A stretch of 64,000 nt of DNA, from the NCBI RefSeq assembly GCF_009696375.1, contig NZ_VUMD01000001.1, positions 62,001 to 126,000 on the forward strand, read 5' to 3'. Source of the stretch: Clostridium porci. GTDB lineage: Bacteria > Bacillota > Clostridia > Lachnospirales > Lachnospiraceae. The position numbers were made by a program, and so were the translations under genes. The notes under the pieces were generated by a model. That model was not told the DNA's origin. It saw only the letters and a program-made list of their open reading frames with translations, and did no database searches. Below are positions 61,107 through 64,000 of the stretch, one piece after another. Within the stretch, counting starts at the first letter, position 1; the number at the start of each line of letters is the position of its first letter.

Positions 61107-62212
61107 GAGAGAAAAAATTAGTATATGTTCCAATGGCAGTCGATACGGTGCACCCTGGACATTTAAACATCATTAAGGTTGCTTCTGAGCTTGGACAGGT
61201 TATGGTAGGCCTTTTTACAGACGAAGCAATCGCTTCCTATAAACGGGTGCCTATTATGAATTATGCGCAGAGGAAGGCCATTATTGAAAATATGAAGGGC
61301 GTAGATATTGTTGTTAGGCAGGAGACTCGTGATTATGAGCCAAATCTTCGTGAATACAAGCCGGACTATATGGTACATGGAACGGATTGGCGAGAGGGTC
61401 CATTGGCAGAGGTCAGAGCCAGGGCGATAAAGGTGATGGCTGAATGGGGAGGAGAGGTTGTGGAACCTGAGTATACGAAGGGGGTGTCTTCAACAGCACT
61501 GCATCAGGAAGCCAAGCAGGACGGGGTAACTCCTGAACAGAGGCGAGCATATCTTAAGCGGCTGCTTGCTGTGAAGCAGTTTTCACGGATCATAGGGGTC
61601 TACAGTGCGCGGACAGCCCAGATAGCGGAGCAGGTGCGGATAACGGGGAAGGAGGGAGTGAAATGCCAGTTTGACGCATTATGGCTGGATGTGGAAGGAG
61701 TCGCGCTTCAAAAAGGAATAAGTTCTTCTTTGCTGAGTGAGTCAGATGTTTTCTCAGCTGTGTGGGATATTGGCATAAATAGTGAAAAACCACTGATTAT
61801 TCCCTTTAGAGGAGGCGACCGGCAACTGTTTCTGAGGAAAGCTGAACAATCTGGAGCTGCCGCTGTCGTTGTGTGGGATGGTAATCCGGAAGAACAAAGG
61901 GAAACTGTAAGCTGGCTCATCAATCACCGCAATTACCAGAATATGATGATAATGGCAATCGCGGATGAACAGACGAAGGATACAGATGCATTAGGAGCAG
62001 AAGGATACATTTTCAGAAGGCAGAAGGCAGAGAAAGGGACGGATAAGAGAGAAGTAAAAGGAGGTATTCCTGTGTTGATTATGGAGGATATGCAAGATAG
62101 TCTGAAAAACTACGGAAGCGTTTCTGGTATTATTTATGGAGGTATTCTAGGGAGACTGGCTGATTCCTATGCATGGGATGCGGCTGAGTCGATCCTTAAA
62201 CTCAACGCCTGA
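61103..62212 (+). CDS. Cytidylyltransferase fused to a degenerate PEP-mutase-like domain
   Basis: A 369-residue paralogue of the protein at 58132, same domain order. The N-terminal cytidylyltransferase has both motifs: HPGH (17-20) and GVSST (127-131). The C-terminal PEP-mutase-like half has lost its active site: PFRGGD (234-239) stands where DGDTGG is expected, and VWDGNPEE (257-264) where EDK is; no KKNS follows. This is the mirror image of the 58132 protein. It probably activates a phosphonate with CTP, using the dead half for structure or partner contact (inference). It overlaps aepY by 4 bp. Confidence 0.85.
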   Translation: MREKKLVYVPMAVDTVHPGHLNIIKVASELGQVMVGLFTDEAIASYKRVPIMNYAQRKAIIENMKGVDIVVRQETRDYEPNLREYKPDYMVHGTDWREGPLAEVRARAIKVMAEWGGEVVEPEYTKGVSSTALHQEAKQDGVTPEQRRAYLKRLLAVKQFSRIIGVYSARTAQIAEQVRITGKEGVKCQFDALWLDVEGVALQKGISSSLLSESDVFSAVWDIGINSEKPLIIPFRGGDRQLFLRKAEQSGAAAVVVWDGNPEEQRETVSWLINHRNYQNMMIMAIADEQTKDTDALGAEGYIFRRQKAEKGTDKREVKGGIPVLIMEDMQDSLKNYGSVSGIIYGGILGRLADSYAWDAAESILKLNA

Positions 62213-62255
62213 AGGGAATAAGTAATTAATAGAACTGATATTTGGAGGAAGTACC

Positions 62256-63388
62256 ATGTGGAATCTGAAAGATAAAAAAATTGTAATTATGGGTGCGGGA
62301 ACCAGGGGAAAGAGACTATTACGTTTTTGCAGGAACAAAGGTTTAAGGGTGCTGGGCTTTATTGATAATGATCAGAAAAAGTGGGGGGGGGGGGGCAAAT
62401 AAAATGTTATCCGGTGGATCAATTTTTGAACATGGATAATGAGGTGATAGTACTGGTTAGTCCAGAGAATAGTGCAGAACTGGAACGGCAGCTTAAAAAA
62501 AAGTATACACATGTGTTTGGGGAATCCGTATTTAACATGATCGGCTGTTTACCGGAAAGTGCAAGTTATAAAAGGTTATTTCCATTAGGACACTTTTACA
62601 ATCTTTATCCAGATGTGAGTGAGGTAAAGAAAAAAAGCAGTTTTCTCTATGATGAACAAAAAGAGTTGCCAGGAATTGATTTAAATGAAGATGGGCAGAA
62701 GAAATGGCTTTATAAAATGAGAACTAAATATAAAAATGTCCCAGACTGGACTTTAACAGGTAGATACCGGGCGGAATATGGAAATGTTTCTCTCTCCCCG
62801 GGAGATATGATTGGCCTGTGTACTATGCTTCAGTTAGTGAGGCCCCAACGTCTTATAGAGGTTGGTTCAGGATGGAGCTCAGGTGTGATTTTGGATACCA
62901 ATGAAACGTTATTGAATGATAGTATAAAGTGCTCCTTTATAGAACCGTATCCTGAACTTTTACAGTCTCTTCTAAAAGAGGGGGATCGAATAGAGTTACA
63001 TATTAAAGGTCTAGAAGAAGTGGAAATTAATTATTTTACCCAGCTGGAGGAAGGGGATATTTTATTTATTGATTCTTCACATGTGTCCAAAATGGGTTCA
63101 GATGTTAATTACCTATTTTTTGAAATATTGCCAAGACTAAAAAAAGGCGTCTATGTTCATTTACACGATATTTTTTATCCGTTTGAGTATCCCATGGATT
63201 GGATTGAGAATGGAATGGTTTGGAATGAGATGTATATTCTTCGATCGTTTCTGCAATATAATCATGAGTGGGAAATTGTGTTTTTCCAAAATATGATGGA
63301 AAAAAAATATCCGGATATATTTTTGAAAGAATGGCCGACGAAGCTGCCAATACATGGAGGAAGTTTCTGGATGAAAAAAGTTCAGTGA
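62256..63388 (+). CDS. Methyltransferase with N-terminal Rossmann-like domain, interrupted by a 13-G tract (phase-OFF)
   Basis: From the ATG at 62256 (GGAGGAAGTACC) the frame reads MWNLKDKKIVIMGAGTRGKR, then GFIDNDQKKW, the locus Rossmann-like module. It then enters a run of 13 G (62383-62395) and stops at 62402. The next frame continues the protein without interruption from QIKCYPVDQF, with a class I methyltransferase domain: RLIEVGSGWSSGVIL, then FIDSSHVSKMGSDVNYLFF, in part. A tract of 14 or 11 G would join both parts into one protein of about 378 residues. As sequenced, the gene is OFF. The downstream part could start at GTG 62381, but has no ribosome binding site. Confidence 0.8.
62383..62395 (+). 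repeat. Thirteen-G homopolymer, candidate phase-variation switch
   Basis: Uninterrupted run of 13 G inside coding sequence, at the join of the Rossmann-like and methyltransferase domains. Long G tracts change length by slipped-strand mispairing and are known contingency loci in surface-structure genes of other bacteria. Confidence 0.85.
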
Positions 63389-63445
63389 GAAGAGTTTTAG
63401 AAGAAATACAGAAGAATGCTGAAGGGCAAGGAGGGTGTATAAAAT

Positions 63446-64000
63446 TTGAAATATCTAATCTTAGGAGCCAACGGAATGGCCGGTCATATAATAGCCGCCT
63501 ATCTGACAGAAAGAGGCCATGAGGTAATCGGTTTCGCCAGGAAAAAATCCCTGTGCTGCTCCCACACCATAATCGGGGATGCTATGGATTTATCACGGTT
63601 CAGAAAACGATTAGCATCGGTTCCCTATGACTGTGTGGTAAATTGCATCGGTGTTCTGAACAGAGCTGTGGATAAGGATATTTCCAGGGGGATTTATTTG
63701 AACAGCCTTTTGCCTCATTTGGCGGCAGATATATTAAAGGACAGGGATACAAAGTTCATCCATATTAGCACGGACTGTGTATTTTCTGGAAAGAAAGGCC
63801 GGTATACGGAGGCGGATATTCCGGATGAATGCTCCCTGTATGGCAGAACGAAGGCTTTGGGAGAGGTAACAGACGGAAGGAACCTGACCTTTCGGACTTC
63901 CATTATAGGACCAGAGCTTAATAAGAATGGCGTTGGCCTGTTCCACTGGTTCATGCATCAGAAGGGAGAAATAAAGGGGTTTACAGAGGCCATCTGGTCT
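63446..64000 (+). CDS. dTDP-4-dehydrorhamnose reductase-like protein (RmlD/RfbD family), 5' part
   Basis: The first 185 codons of an extended short-chain dehydrogenase; the end lies outside the window. The NAD(P)-binding loop is LILGANGMAGHII (GxxGxxG), followed by DCVVNCIGVLN and STDCVFSGKKG, the RmlD-type segment, with the catalytic YGRTKALGE (YxxxK). The start is a TTG at 63446 with AAGGAGGGTGTATAAAA upstream. RmlD relatives make dTDP-rhamnose or other deoxysugars; this branch lacks some RmlD features and may reduce another nucleotide-keto-sugar. It shows that the glycan locus continues rightward. Confidence 0.88.
   Translation, partial: MKYLILGANGMAGHIIAAYLTERGHEVIGFARKKSLCCSHTIIGDAMDLSRFRKRLASVPYDCVVNCIGVLNRAVDKDISRGIYLNSLLPHLAADILKDRDTKFIHISTDCVFSGKKGRYTEADIPDECSLYGRTKALGEVTDGRNLTFRTSIIGPELNKNGVGLFHWFMHQKGEIKGFTEAIWS

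Noticed and set aside
62381-63388. A GTG start at 62381 giving an independent methyltransferase gene
   Set aside because: The GTG is formed by the edge of the G tract, has no ribosome binding site, and would begin with a run of glycines; the module just upstream in the other frame fits the locus pattern.
1-64000. CRISPR arrays, rRNA and tRNA genes
   Set aside because: No regularly spaced repeats of 25-40 bp, no 16S/23S conserved segments and no cloverleaf with CCA or TTCRA arms were noticed on either strand while reading.

Overview
The window looks like a chromosomal segment of a spore-forming anaerobic Firmicute, most probably a Lachnospiraceae (Clostridium cluster XIVa) species. The evidence is a dcw cluster carrying spoVD and followed by ftsZ-spoIIGA-sigE, strong AGGAGG-type ribosome binding sites, TTG/GTG starts on several housekeeping genes, and mobile elements typical of gut Clostridia. 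This assignment is inference; no rRNA or tRNA gene is present to confirm it.

Left part (1-17.2 kb). The 5' end of ychF (minus strand) borders a decayed integrative element: a broken tyrosine integrase, a frameshifted excisionase, a truncated ABC exporter fragment and an HTH gene with four in-frame stops. Between the relics sits an intact FecBCDE-type iron-siderophore ABC operon with a divergent AraC regulator. Next is a small chromosomal pair, an HTH/membrane regulator and a lipoprotein. The regulator is cut in two by a 7.45-kb mobilizable element (9678-17130) with 20-bp inverted ends, a large serine recombinase, a MobV relaxase, a truncated RepA-like protein, a cysteine-rich protein, an XRE regulator, a P-loop kinase and an ANT(6)-Ib-like streptomycin adenylyltransferase. 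Removing the element restores a 127-codon reading frame exactly.

Middle part (17.5-37 kb). This is conserved core: lgt; then mraZ-rsmH-ftsL-ftsI-spoVD-mraY-murD-ftsW-murA-ftsQ; convergent CAP-domain and GNAT genes; a small membrane protein; ftsZ; spoIIGA-sigE; and an NYN/OST-HTH gene. The mraZ leader carries six phased GTGG-type repeats, and spoIIGA has a Spo0A-type promoter. murG is absent from its usual place.

Right part (37.2-64 kb, all plus strand, cut by the window end). This is a surface-glycan locus that appears to make and attach a phosphonate. It has a PEP mutase fused to a cytidylyltransferase-like domain, phosphonopyruvate decarboxylase, a second fusion in which the PEP-mutase half is degenerate but the cytidylyltransferase half is intact, a LicC-like cytidylyltransferase, a PLP aminotransferase and a LicD transferase. 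It also holds an APS-kinase-like enzyme, four glycosyltransferases, a PIG-L deacetylase, methyltransferases, a TagF-like protein with an extra C-terminal domain, an alkaline-phosphatase-fold protein and five radical SAM proteins. Four of the radical SAM proteins form one family opening with MKWxxxG. A small Rossmann-like domain recurs in about eleven of these proteins. One gene (62256-63388) is switched out of frame by a run of 13 G, which suggests phase variation. I regard this locus as the candidate undescribed system.
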